Assembly (NCBI GenBank): GCA_027924585.1
Contig: BSBM01000637.1
Location: forward strand, 5,022,001-5,086,000
Reading direction: 5' to 3'
DNA length: 64,000 nt
From: Larix kaempferi
Lineage: Eukaryota > Streptophyta > Pinopsida > Pinales > Pinaceae
Below the pieces are notes generated by a model. It was not told where the DNA came from. It searched no databases and saw only the letters and a program-made list of their open reading frames with translations. The first letter of the stretch is position 1; each line of letters starts with the position of its first letter. Below, piece by piece: positions 19,827 to 30,450 of the stretch. A program made the position numbers and the translations under genes.

Positions 19827-22300
19827 ATGTTGTGGCACCCGACAAAACCAAAGATCCAGGAGTGGTTCGATAAGAAGGTGGAAGAATTCGTAGACAGTGA
19901 GAAGCGAGATCCTAAACATATAGAAACCTATTGGTTAGAAAGATACGTTTATTCAGATATTCACGAAATCTTTTTCTGCGAATTCTTGGTGTTATTGCAT
20001 GAGTGGCTAACACAATTGACGTTTCACAAGAACCACTGCTAGAAGACTGGACCTGAGTGATGGACCCTAGAGTTGGTGCGACAACTAAAGCAGGTCAATA
20101 ACAAGGTATCCCAAGTTGTTGATTTTTGGGTAGACAGTATCCTTGAAGGGTACATAACTGAGTTTGCAGTAGATACTATTAAGTCCTACAACGACGCCGA
20201 AAGAAACATTTTCAGGGGGGCAAGAGGAAGAGTTTTTTCATTGTTAAAACTATGGATTAAAATGCTCGTCTGCGAAAAAGGAATACTAAGGATGTCTTCT
20301 GATGAGTAGAAGAATCGGTGTGCGAATGTGAAGGTATCACTTAAATGCGAGTCTGATGGAAAGATGTGGTAGATGGACATGAGCGATGAATTTGAAAGGG
20401 AAGCTGACAAAGAGTGTGATCTCTTGAGAAGTGGAGAAATATTCTGGGGTCCTGAGAAGAAGAGGAGGACTGAGAGAGAGTCTCATGAGAGGACCAGTAC
20501 AAAGAACCGCGAGATAGGACCATAGGGGAGGAAGCGATCTCATTGCAGATATTTTGAAGACGTCGACCAGGCTACCCCGAAGGCAGAAGGAGATCAGATC
20601 GTAAGTTACCATGTACCTTCGACCCCGCACACTACTCTGAATTTCATACGAAGAAATCAAAACTATTTGCTGATTTTTCCTATGTGCAATAGCAAGAGTA
20701 GTGCGTCAGTGAACAACAATACTAGCAATGTTAGGATGGAAGATGAGGCAAAGATGCCTACATTTCAGGGACTGAGACCGAGGATCCAAAACAGTATTGG
20801 TTTATATGCGAAGTAGTCTGGACTGTGAAGTAGGTTCAGGATGATGCAATAAAGATGGGACAGCTAACGACGACCCTTAGGGGTCGGGCATTAGACTGGT
20901 ACATGAAGTTTGTGAGGGTTCCAGCAGGAACAGTAGCTAAAACACTAGCGTGCTAGAACGATGATGATTAACGAATTTAAGAAACCAAAATCTAAGTCGC
21001 AGTATGTCAGTGAGCTTAAGGAGATTAAGCAATTCCCGAATGAGTCAGTATGGGAGTTCAATCAGCGATACAAGATACTGATAGCAAAGGTGAGCTTTCC
21101 GATAAATGAGCTACAACATAGAGAATGGTTCATCCCAGGACTGGTATCTCATATCCGAGGACTGTTGATGCAACAAAAAGTCGCAACACAGGCAGAAGCA
21201 TTAGAAATCATGATGAATCTAGAGGCTTCACCGATTGGAAACACAGGAATTGGAATGGACAGAGTTCAGGAACAATTGGCCAACTTAACACTTCAATTGG
21301 AGGATATCAAGAAGGGAAAGGAGACCCATGGAGACATATGGTATATCAGATGCAAAAGGGAGGGGCACCATAACAACAACTTCCCAGAATTCAGTTAGTA
21401 TTTGTAGGCGGGGGCACCAAACCCCCTTCGTCAAGGATGCATGCCATGTTGTACTGTCTATCAGACCAAAGGGCATCGACCATAGGAATGCATATATCTG
21501 CAAAAGATGGTATCAAATCCAGCCAACTTATACTGCAAGTTTTTCCGATCGGTTGGCCATGATGAGAAGGACTGCAGAGCCTATGACCTGCTGCAAGAGC
21601 GAACAGCCGATACGTATTTTATGAAGGGAGAGGAGCCGCCGGTGGTGCAGCAGCAATCATAGTATAGTCAACCGCAACAATACGACCAAGGGAAATATGG
21701 GAAGCTACAGGATGGGCACCCGCAGTATCCACCACCACCGTATGGGCAGCCGTAGTATGGGAAACAACAGTATCAATAGCCACAGTATGGGAAACCGCAG
21801 TATCAACAATATGGACCACTGCGCAGGGGCTTTAGGTGAGGATTCCGTGGAGGCCAAGGTGCAGGTATGGGATGTGGAGGAGCTACTAGATGGGGAAGGG
21901 GACCAATCATTTGTTATAATTGCGGGAAACAAGGGCACTACCAATGAGATTGCTCGAACCCTATGCCACAGTGTAAATACTGCAGTGCCGTAGATCATAT
22001 AGAAGACTTCCCTCAGCTTATTTCGAAATGGAAAACGAAGCAGAACCAGAACTCAAACAATTCAAATGTGTCGCCTGTAGTATAGATGATTTCAACAGAA
22101 GCCAGAGGAAACCACGCGACGGTTGGAATAGTGACACAAGGAGGAGCGGTGATAGGGGAAGAAAATCCACATACCAATATCAGGCCAATACAAACATAAC
22201 GGAAGCAGACCAACATTGGCACATAAATCGGAAAGGAAACCATTCCGAAGGCACAGGGTGCAGTGAGAAATAGGAGACAGGTACCTCTGGAGGAAGACAT
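19827..22300 (+). pseudogene. gag: Element D Gag with five zinc-knuckle remnants
   Basis: It starts with ATG at 19827 (MLWHPTKPKIQEWFDKKVEE). An N-terminal charged region runs to about 20700. A retrotransposon Gag capsid domain follows (about 20750-21260, with VSELKEIKQFPNESVWEFNQ and HREWFIPGLVSHIRGLLMQQ). Then comes an array of CCHC knuckles near 21345, 21450, 21535, 21910 and 21965, of which CYNCGKQGHYQ...DC at 21910 is the best kept; the others have lost a cysteine or carry a stop. Between the third and fourth lies a Q/Y/P/G-rich stretch and an RGG-like patch. Frameshifts and stops (many at CAG/CGA codons) make it a pseudogene. Confidence 0.82.
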
Positions 22301-23105
22301 GTATGACATGCTGCCGACGTTTGACCCGACGAAGTCACGAAGGAAGGAAAACACTCTAAAATCCTTCATGAGGAGTTTCCTGGATTTGGGAAAAGACCCA
22401 GATGTATTGGAAGAAATAGCCAGTCTACTACAATGACAGGGAAGTGCACGACTGGAACAGAGAGTTAATCGCATACATAAAAGAAATACAGGAAGGGAGA
22501 TGCGAATGTTGGCACATATAAGAGAATTTGATGTCGACTCCATCATTTTGGATTTGGGATTAGACATGAATATCCTGACTAAGCAGATGTGGGAGAAAAT
22601 GGGGAAGCCATGGATGACTTGGTCACCAGTACAACTGCGATTGGCGAACTAGAGAAAGGTCACCCTACTCGGTCGGGCATGTCAACTTCCGGTTGAAATT
22701 GAAGGGCCTAGAACATATGAGGATTTTGATGTTATTGAGATCGTGGATAACACCATCCCCTATCCGGTAATACTAGGGATAGACTAGGCTATGGAGAACC
22801 AAGTGATCATCAACTTTAAGAAAAGGATAATGTCATTTGAGAATCAAGAAATGAGGGTCATCGCACCGTTGGATCCTGCGGAAGGGATGCACTATACAAA
22901 GCCAGCTAGAGACGCGTTTACGAAAGGATGGGATAATTTGTACAACATTTCTGAGGATTATGTTAACCCTACCATGAATGGAGAACTAGGATGGCGTAGT
23001 GACAGGTCGGAATCCTTTGATTCAGATGAGGCCCTTGAGAATTGGCAGAACCGGCTGCATGAGGTGTCCTTTCAAAGATGCACCCGAATAACCCAGTCCC
23101 TGTGA
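22301..23105 (+). pseudogene. pol: Element D aspartic protease region
   Basis: Around 22530-22570 the frame reads IILDLGLDMNILTKQMWEKM, the D-x-G-x-x-x-N-I-L form of the retroelement protease active site with D-L-G. Downstream are VILGIDWAMENQVIINF near 22768-22818 (the I-L-G-x-D-W block) and an acidic spacer. The frame is the same as that of the following extra domain, RT and RNase H, so all were one polyprotein. Stops such as that at 22785 (TGG to TAG) are single substitutions. Confidence 0.7.
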
Positions 23106-24020
23106 ATGGTAGCATCAGAGGAGTATGCGTTATCTACCTATGAAGGATTTCCCAACTTGGACACATTCCTCACCGAATTTGAATAGAAGGTGGTAGAGCC
23201 ACAACGTCTTCTGGCCCTGGAGGAAGCCCTGAAGGCTACTCCTACACGATGGTGGGAAATGCATAAATCAAACATCACATGTTGGCCTTTATGTTGATGA
23301 CTCATGGAGGTTCGGTTCGGTGAAACTGTGAAGGACGACCAGATGTGATATGATAGACAGGGAGACCCGAAGGAACGTCTAAATGCCTATCAACATCGAT
23401 GGCGATCGAGAGAACGACACAAATGGGTACATGCATTTGTACACACATTGGATGAGGTACTGCGGAGCTGGTATGTCGCATCAGAACTGTGACGTGGGAC
23501 AACATCTTGGGAGAAGCTTATGATTGGCTTCAGCTAAAATTTCTCATTCGCAGACATAAATCCCTTAATCCACATCGCGCTACACGTGATCCATGAAAAT
23601 ATATTTGAAGTGGTACCAAGCGGACAACCAATGGCACTCCAATGGACTGCGACGCCAAAAATGTTGATGGAGTGTTACAATGTCACTGGAGAACTCGAAG
23701 ATGATGATGACCCCCGGGCCACGCATGTACCAGAATCAGAGGGTAGTCGCAGTGTTGTGGCACCAGACATACCATCGAATAAATTTCAGTAGCCATTGAA
23801 GATCAAGAAGGTGAATATTGGGTCGGAGGAAAACCCCAAGTTCACGAGCATTGGTGACTATTAGGATGAGTCGACCATTGCGAAAATGACTGACCTACTA
23901 CATGAGTTTCAGGATTTGTTTCCAACGAAATTCTCAGAGATGAAGGGAATTTTTGGAGAATTAGGGAAAATGAGGATTCTCCTGAAACCTGGTGTGAAAC
24001 CGGTTAAGTAGTGGCCATAT
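23106..24020 (+). pseudogene. pol: Element D second Gag-like domain between protease and RT
   Basis: The translated frame reads FPNLDTFLTEFE, ALEEALKATPTRWWEMHKSN, LMEVRFGETVKDDQM, GDPKERLNAYQHRW, HKWVHAFVHTLDEVLRSWYV and GTTSWEKLMIGF at about 23140-23535. The tryptophans, the L-x-x-R-F-G motif and the helix pattern are those of a retrotransposon Gag (capsid-type) domain, and it is separate from the real Gag upstream. An acidic linker (LEDDDDPRATHVPESEGSRS) and the block KKVNIGSEENPKFTSIGDY connect it to the RT. Same frame throughout; about eight stops, each explainable by one transition. Confidence 0.65.
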
Positions 24021-25330
24021 CGATTGAACCCGATATACAAGGAATGAGTGTAATCCAAAATTGAAAGAATGTTGGAAGCAGGCATTATTGAACCAGTCGA
24101 TGAATCAGAATGGATCAGTCCAATGATTGTTCAGGAGAAGAAAACCAGAGAGGTACAAATATGCGTCGACCTAAGAAAATTGAATGATGCCTGCCTACAT
24201 GATCCATTTCCAACCCCATTCACGGATGAAGTGCTCGAAGGAGTAGACGGTCAGGAGATATATTCTTTTACAGATGGATTTTTGGGCTACCACCAAATCA
24301 AGATTGCAAAAGAAGATCGACACAAGACTACATTTGTCACAGAGTGGGGCTGCTTCCAGTACACAGTGATGCCGTTTGGATTAAAGAATGCCCCCGCAAT
24401 CTTTTCCAGAATAGTGGTAGCGGCATTCAAGGATTATATTCATAAGTTCCTTGTTGTATACATGGATGATTGGACGGTATATGGGCTAGTCAAAGATCAT
24501 GTCGCGAACTTAAGACTTATGTTAGAACGCTGTCAACAACACCAAATTTCCCTAAACCTCAAGAAATGTATCTTTTGTGCTCTGTTCGGCATACTATTGG
24601 GACACATTGTCTGCCGCGAAGGAATGTTGGTATATCCGACGAAGATTGCCATCATTGTTGACCTCCCACCACCAATGACAGCCAAACAACTACGCACGAC
24701 ATTGGGACACACAGGTTACTACAGGAAATTCATTCGAGGTTATGCAACCATTATAGCGCCCATGGAGAAGTTACTAAAGAAGGATGCAAAGTTTGAATGG
24801 ACCAAGGAATGTCAAAAAATCCTGGACATATTGAAGGAGAAAATGGTCGTAGAACCAATCCTCACATTCCTGGATTGGACGAAGGAATTTCATGTACATG
24901 TTGATGTGTCGTCAGTCACACTTGGCGTTATACTGGCCCAATTAGGAACCAGTGACATTGACCAACCGATAACATTCACAAGTAGAAAATTATCTACTGC
25001 GGAGAGGAATTATACGACTACCGAGCGGGAAGGGTTGGAAATGGTCTATGCTTTGCAGAAATTTCGGCATTACCTCTTAGGGGGTCACTTCAAGATGTTC
25101 ACGGATCACTCTGCACTGAAATACTTGGTAAAAAAGCCTGTGTTGGGGGGGAGGATCTGTCGTTGGCTACTACTCTTTTAGGAGTTTGATTTTGAGATTA
25201 TCGTAAAGCCAGGATGATTGAACACAGGACTCAATCATCTCTCATGAATAGAATTAGGAGAGGAACCAAGGAGCATCGGTGAAGGATTGTCGGATGCTCA
25301 TTTTTTTAGGATTGGCATGGTCGATAACCA
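24021..25330 (+). pseudogene. pol: Element D reverse transcriptase and RNase H
   Basis: A long open stretch (24069-25181, 370 codons) holds RT: MLEAGIIEPVDESEWISPMI, VQICVDLRKLNDACLHDPFP, YSFTDGFLGYHQIKI (first catalytic D), FQYTVMPFGLKNAPAIFSRI and the catalytic box FLVVYMDDWTVYG near 24450-24485. RNase H follows with FHVHVDVSSVTLGVILAQ, TEREGLEMVYALQKFRHYLL and FTDHSALKYL, then after a stop at 25179 the linker with further single stops. The domain is nearly complete and well preserved; only nonsense changes break it. Confidence 0.92.
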
Positions 25331-26524
25331 CTATGAATAAATCATTCAATTTCTGGCGATAAGGGAAGCACCGGTTGAGCTCACTACCAGCCAAAAGAAG
25401 CAACTAGTTGTCCGAGCCATAGACTTTCAGCTAATTGTAGGAGAGTTATATAAAATGGGCCCAGATGAGATTCTACGACAATGCGTCCTTCTGCATGAAC
25501 AGGAACAGATTCTGTCAGAAGCTCATGATGGAATTATCGGGGGACATTACAGTGGACGAGCAACTGCGAGGAAAATCCTTCGAGCAGGGCTATGGTGGCC
25601 AACTTTGCATGGAAATGCTACATATTATGCCAAGAGCTAAGACATATGCCAACGCACTGGGAAGCCCTCACATCGCAACGAAATGATACTAGTACCACAA
25701 GTAACGCTACAGGCCTTTGAAAAATGGGTCGTTTATTTTGTGGGACCCATTAACCCACCTAGGAAGAGAACAAGGTCATGTTACATAATCACTACGACTG
25801 ATTACTTAACGTGCTAGGTGGAAGCTGCACCAGTAAAAGACTGTTCTGCTGCAACTGCAACAAGAATCCTATTTGACAATGTGGTCACCAGGTTTGGGTG
25901 CCCAAAAGTCTTGCTAAGTGAACAAGGGATGCACTTTGTCAACCAAACAATCACCACGATGACAGAAGAGTACACCTTACCACCCTCAAGAAAATGGGAC
26001 AGTTGAGGCATTCAATAAGATATTGGAGCATGCTCTCCCCAAGGTGTGGAATCTGAACCATGGCGACTGGGACCTAAAAAATACCAGTGGTCCTTTGGGC
26101 ATATCGCACCCCATGCAAGCGACTGACTGGCAAGACTCCATTTAAACTCGTTTATGGCCAGGAAGCAATGATGCCAATGGAATATATAGTACCGAGCATG
26201 CGCATTGCCGCAGCAACAGGGATGAGTGACGATAACCTGCTGGAGGAACGATTAACACAACTAATCCAGCTTGACGAAGATCGAATCATTACAGGGTTTC
26301 ATCAGAAGGTAGTAAAGGACCGCCATAAGGCGTGGCACGACCGCCATGTCAAGACGAAACACCCTGGTAAGTTGCAAATGCACTGGTTGGGACCATACGT
26401 TATCACTTTTATCACCAACAGAGGCGCAATACAGTTACAAATCTTGGATGGGGTACTGTTACATAAATTAGTCAATGGGAGTAGGTTGAAGCCCTATTGG
26501 CATGATCTGGCACAGAGCGGATGA
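25331..26524 (+). pseudogene. pol: Element D integrase, catalytically altered
   Basis: The zinc-binding part reads HDGIIGGHYSGRATARKILR and ends in an ICQRTGKPS block near 25525-25670. The core has WVVYFVGPINP near 25726-25760 where the first catalytic D is Y, and VLLSEQGMHFVNQ near 25909-25947 where the second D is E. A frameshift between about 26006 and 26087 follows. The C-terminus reads LWAYRTPCKRLTGKTPF, LVYGQEAMMPMEYIVPS, KLQMHWLGPYVITFI and VNGSRLKPYWHD and ends at 26524. Non-chromodomain tail. With both acidic residues changed the enzyme would be inactive even without the frameshift. Confidence 0.88.
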
Positions 26525-26724
26525 GGACCAACATGAAAAAAAAATATAAAAAAAAATAATAAAAAAATGCAAAAGATACGAGGTGGTAGATGGCACACCA
26601 GCCATAGGAGAATGTGCACAAGGAGGGGTTGTATCACAGTCTAGGGTTTGGACTGTGACAACGACCCTATCAAATCATCAAGCATTCTGAATCCTCAGTA
26701 GATGGGACTTTTTCGGATGATAGG
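26525..26724 (+). other. Element D 3' internal region, left of E
   Basis: An A-rich run (26533-26572) follows the integrase stop. The last 93 bp (26632-26724) are repeated on the far side of E at 32566-32657. No coding sequence seen. Confidence 0.75.
26632..26724. repeat. Flanking duplication of element E insertion, left copy
   Basis: 93 bp starting atcacagtctagggtttgga and ending ggatgatagg directly before E. The second copy is 32566-32657 (92 bp), directly after the inverted block, with a few substitutions. Confidence 0.92.
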
Positions 26725-27347
26725 TGATCCAGGTGGATATTGGTGGCCACCCACCTTTCCAACTAGCTCAAAACAGTTTTATGGCAATTTTGGTATTGTA
26801 CTATTTTTAGCAGTTTTTCGGGTCCTGAACTTTCGGGGCCGTTTTGAGGCCCCAAACGACCTTTTTTGGCAATTTGGGGGGCCAAATGGTTGCCTCCTAC
26901 ATTCATTTGGCCCCATTCAAAAGTTGTAAATCTCAGACAGACCTTTCCAACGGGCTACCGAGTGCCCCAAACAGAGATCGTATGCAAACGTTACGACCCC
27001 AGGAAGTTGATGTACTAACTTACCCAAACGGGGCCCACATGACTTTTGGCGCTTCATCTCCTAGGGTTAGGATTTTGGATGTCTAGGGTTTTTGACATTC
27101 CTATTTATTGTAAAAGGCCTTGAGAGCCTCATTGTAACCATCTTCTTGTGAAATGAGCGTAGCCATCACATCTCTTCTCAGAGATAAGCCGCCACCATTC
27201 CAGCAAGCTTGTTTTCCGCTGCATTTTACAGTTCTAGCTTATTTCCTTATTGAATAGAAAACCAATTTTACTGTATCTCTGTTATTTTGTGTTAAGCATC
27301 TAATAATAATCTGTATTCATTTCGTTCTGCTCATAAAATCCAGATCA
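26725..27347 (+). repeat. Element E 5' LTR
   Basis: 623 bp, TGATCCAGG...CCAGATCA. It matches the truncated 3' LTR start (TGATTCAGG, 31957) and, inverted, the block 32099-32494. Confidence 0.9.
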
Positions 27348-27348
27348 G

Positions 27349-27360
27349 TGGTATCAGAGC
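27349..27360 (+). other. Element E primer-binding site (initiator tRNA-Met)
   Basis: Exact TGGTATCAGAGC, one base after the 5' LTR. Confidence 0.95.
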
Positions 27361-27475
27361 GGTCTGCTCCTTGTCGTCTTAATGCATGTCCCCAACGAGG
27401 TCAGGGTACAAAGAATTGGGTCTCGAGCTTGTTTCTCTTGAGGACAAAAGCTCTCGCATGCTTAAGCGACCTCTC

Positions 27476-28420
27476 ATGGCAGGAGCAAAAAAAGATGGCG
27501 GGACAGGAGATCCTATCAAAATGTTGCTTGAGGAAGCCTTCACGCAGTAGAGGAACGAGATGATGGATAATTTCGCGCAAATCCTTCGGCGACTACCAAC
27601 AAGCGACGCATCTTCCTTGAGCGGAGGCGCTGCCCCCTTCAAGGTACAAATCAACTTCGATATCCCTATATTTGAAGGACAGATAGACGTAGATGCTGTA
27701 GATAAGTGGTTGAATCTACTAGAAGGGTATTTTTCTATCCATAACTTTTTGAATAAAGAAAATATTACTTTTGCGCTCCTCAAAGCCGTTCCCCATGTCA
27801 AAGATTGGTGGGAAACATTCTGTGAGCAAAAGGACACAGAAGAAGCCTCATTATTTTCAGTCACAGCCACCTGGGAATCCTTCAGGGATGCTATTAAGGA
27901 ACAATATTACCCTGTTGGAAGTTATGACGACTTGTATACCAAATGGACCACACTGCGACAAGAAAGAGACCAAGTAGTGCCAGAGTTCACAAATATCTTC
28001 CATACCTTGCGCACCAAGCTGGGTATCAAAGATTCAGAGTGACATCTAGTGCTCAAGTATCATGGTGGTTTGCATAGATATATCCAGACTGAAATTGAGT
28101 TTCTAGACATCTCTTCCTTGGGCGCGGCCTACCGATATGCCATCAAAATCGAGCAGAAGCTCAAACAAAAGACGCGGCAATTTGGGCCTGGGAACCCTTC
28201 ACGGCAAAAGACAGGAAAGGGCGGCCCCAACCCACAGAATAAAGGATAGAGCAAAGATGGATAGTATCAGGACAACCAGTCCAAGCCGCAAGCAAAGAAG
28301 GACACCGAAAAAACAAAGAAAGATACCGGGAATTGGTACGACTTCCATAAGAGCCCTTGGCATAACACTGCTGATTGCCACTCAAAGCAGTCGCTGGTGG
28401 CCGAAGTGAAAGCATCTGAA
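27476..28420 (+). pseudogene. gag: Element E Gag
   Basis: It starts with ATG at 27476 (MAGAKKDGGTGDPIKMLLEE), about 115 bp after the primer-binding site. The capsid-type domain has INFDIPIFEGQIDVDAVDKW, FALLKAVPHVKDWWETF and WESFRDAIKEQYYPVGSYDD. A K/Q-rich linker leads to an unusual zinc-finger motif near 28335-28375, WYDFHKSPWHNTADC, of C-x2-H-x4-H-x4-C spacing with the first C changed to Y. In-frame stops at 27548, 28040 and 28247; no frameshift. It continues in the same frame into pol, so Gag and Pol were one polyprotein. Confidence 0.88.
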
Positions 28421-30450
28421 TCAGATGCGGGTTCTGACTCTGAGTCTGAACCAGAAAGGGGAAGACGGATCATTGACGTGGAACCCAGTGCCACCATTGC
28501 TACCACCAAGCTCCAGCCTAATGAACCAGATGAGCCAGAAGAAGGAGAACGCCTCTTCCATTCACAGATGTGGGTAAAAGGCACCCCAATGCACATCATC
28601 GTTGATAGCGGTAGCCAGAAGAATCTCATCTCAGCAGAGGTCGTCAAGCGCCTGGCCCTGCCGACAACGCCGCACCCACAACCCTACACCATTGGATGGC
28701 TCCGCAAGGGAAGCGATCTCCGCGTCAGCCAACAGTGCCGACTGCCATATGACATCAAGCCCTTCAAGGACGAGGTATTGTGTGATTTTGCTCCTCTCGA
28801 AGTTTCAGATGTTCTTTTGGGCCAACCTTATTTATGGAAACGTCATGCTGTATATGAGTCTAGGCCTCGTAGTGTTATTATTTCATTGAACAGGAAATTG
28901 TACAGGATACCCGAGGCAATCCCTCCTAGTGTTATTTCCTTGATCTTTGCCAAGCAATGCAGGAAGGTCATCTCTTAGACTGGGAAATTTGTCTTCTTCG
29001 TGATTCGCTCTCAGAGTGAAAGAAAGATCGCAGCCACATCCTGGGCCTCCATGACCGATCTATCCACACAACAGAAGCAAGTGGATAAGGTGGTGGAAGG
29101 ATACTCAGATATCTTCTCCTCTCCGACCGGGGTACCTCTGCACTGCCAGGTCAAGCATCCCATCGATCTGACCCCAGGCGCACCGCTACCCAATGGGCTA
29201 GTCTATCGCCGCTCTCTGTTGGAAAACGAGGAGATCAAGAGGCAGATCCAAGAATTGCTCCACAAAGGGCACATCCGTCCCATTTCATCACCTTGTGGGA
29301 GCCCAATCGTGCTGGTGCAGAAGAAAGATGGGACCTGGCGACTCTGCATTGATTACCGGGCCCTGAATAAAATCACAGTCCGTAACCGATACCTGATTCC
29401 CCGAATCGATGGCCTCCTTGATCAGCTCACGGGGGCCAAATACTTCAGTAAGATTGATTTGAAGTCTGGCTACCACCAGGTCCCAATAGAATAGGTAGAT
29501 GTATGGAAGACTGCCTTCAAGTCAAAAGAAGGTCTTTTTGAATGGCTGGTCATGCCTTTTGGTTTGACAAATGCTCCAACAACTTTTATGAGGATGATGG
29601 ACGATATCCTACGACCTTTCACCAACAATTTTGTAGTGGTGTATCTGGATGACATCCTCATCTACAGCAAGACTTGGGAGGAACACTTGTAGCATATTCA
29701 GCAGGTTCTCAACACCCTGCGGAAGCACAAACTATATGCAAACTTGGAAAAATGCTCCTTCGGCATGGACAGGGTCCATTACTTAGGCTACATCGTTGAT
29801 CGGCATGGTGTGCATGTGGATCTAGCCAAGATCCAGGTCATCTATGACTGGCCAGCCCCAACCACACTCACTGAACTTCGGAGCTTCTTGGGCCTCGCCA
29901 ATTTCTATCGCCGGTTCATGCTGGGATTCTCTCATATCGCATGGGCCCTCAGCGAAGTGACCAGGGGTGGTGGTAAGGCAAAATTTGTGTGGGGCCTGTC
30001 CCAACAACAAGCCTTCGATGACTTGAAGAAGCATTTGTTCTCATCGTCGGTACTCTCATTACCGAACCTGCAACATCCCTTTGAGATCGAGATAGATGCT
30101 TCAGATTATGCTGTGGGCACCGTTCTCACTCAACACGGCCACCCTGTGGCATATCATAGTGAGACACTCTCAGATGCTGTCCGCAAGTACCCTACCTATG
30201 AAAAAGAAATGTACTCCATTGTACAAGCCTGCCGCCAATGGAGACATTACATTCTTGGGAAGGATACAGTCATCCACACTGATCACAAGCCACTACAGTT
30301 CATGCAGACCCAAGGAAAGTTGTAGAATGAACGCCATCAGAAGTGGTCAACATATTTACAACAGTTCCACCTCAACATCAAATATAAAACAGGGAGTACC
30401 AACCGAGTTGCTGACTGCCTCAGTCGACCTCCAGTCACGGCACTTACCAC
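28421..30450 (+). pseudogene. pol: Element E protease, reverse transcriptase and RNase H
   Basis: Protease: MHIIVDSGSQKNLISAEVV near 28590-28645 and FAPLEVSDVLLGQPYLWKR near 28788-28845. [73 protein letters not shown] and the catalytic box [12 protein letters not shown] near 29633-29670. Connection: IYDWPAPTTLTELRSFLGL. RNase H: FEIEIDASDYAVGTVL, YEKEMYSIVQACRQWRHYI, HTDHKPLQFM and NRVADCLSRPP. In-frame stops at 28976, 29492, 29690 and 30323 with no frameshift. All catalytic residues visible are kept. Confidence 0.93.

Noticed and set aside
22013-22567. 184-codon minus-strand ORF
   Set aside because: It is the shadow of the D gag/protease frames on the other strand, serine/cysteine-rich by composition only.
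26844-27086. ORF in the E 5' LTR
   Set aside because: LTR sequence, not conserved in the truncated 3' copy, and GC-rich by chance.
27349-27360. tRNA-like sequence TGGTATCAGAGC
   Set aside because: It is only the 12-nt complement of the initiator tRNA-Met 3' end (primer-binding site), not a tRNA gene.
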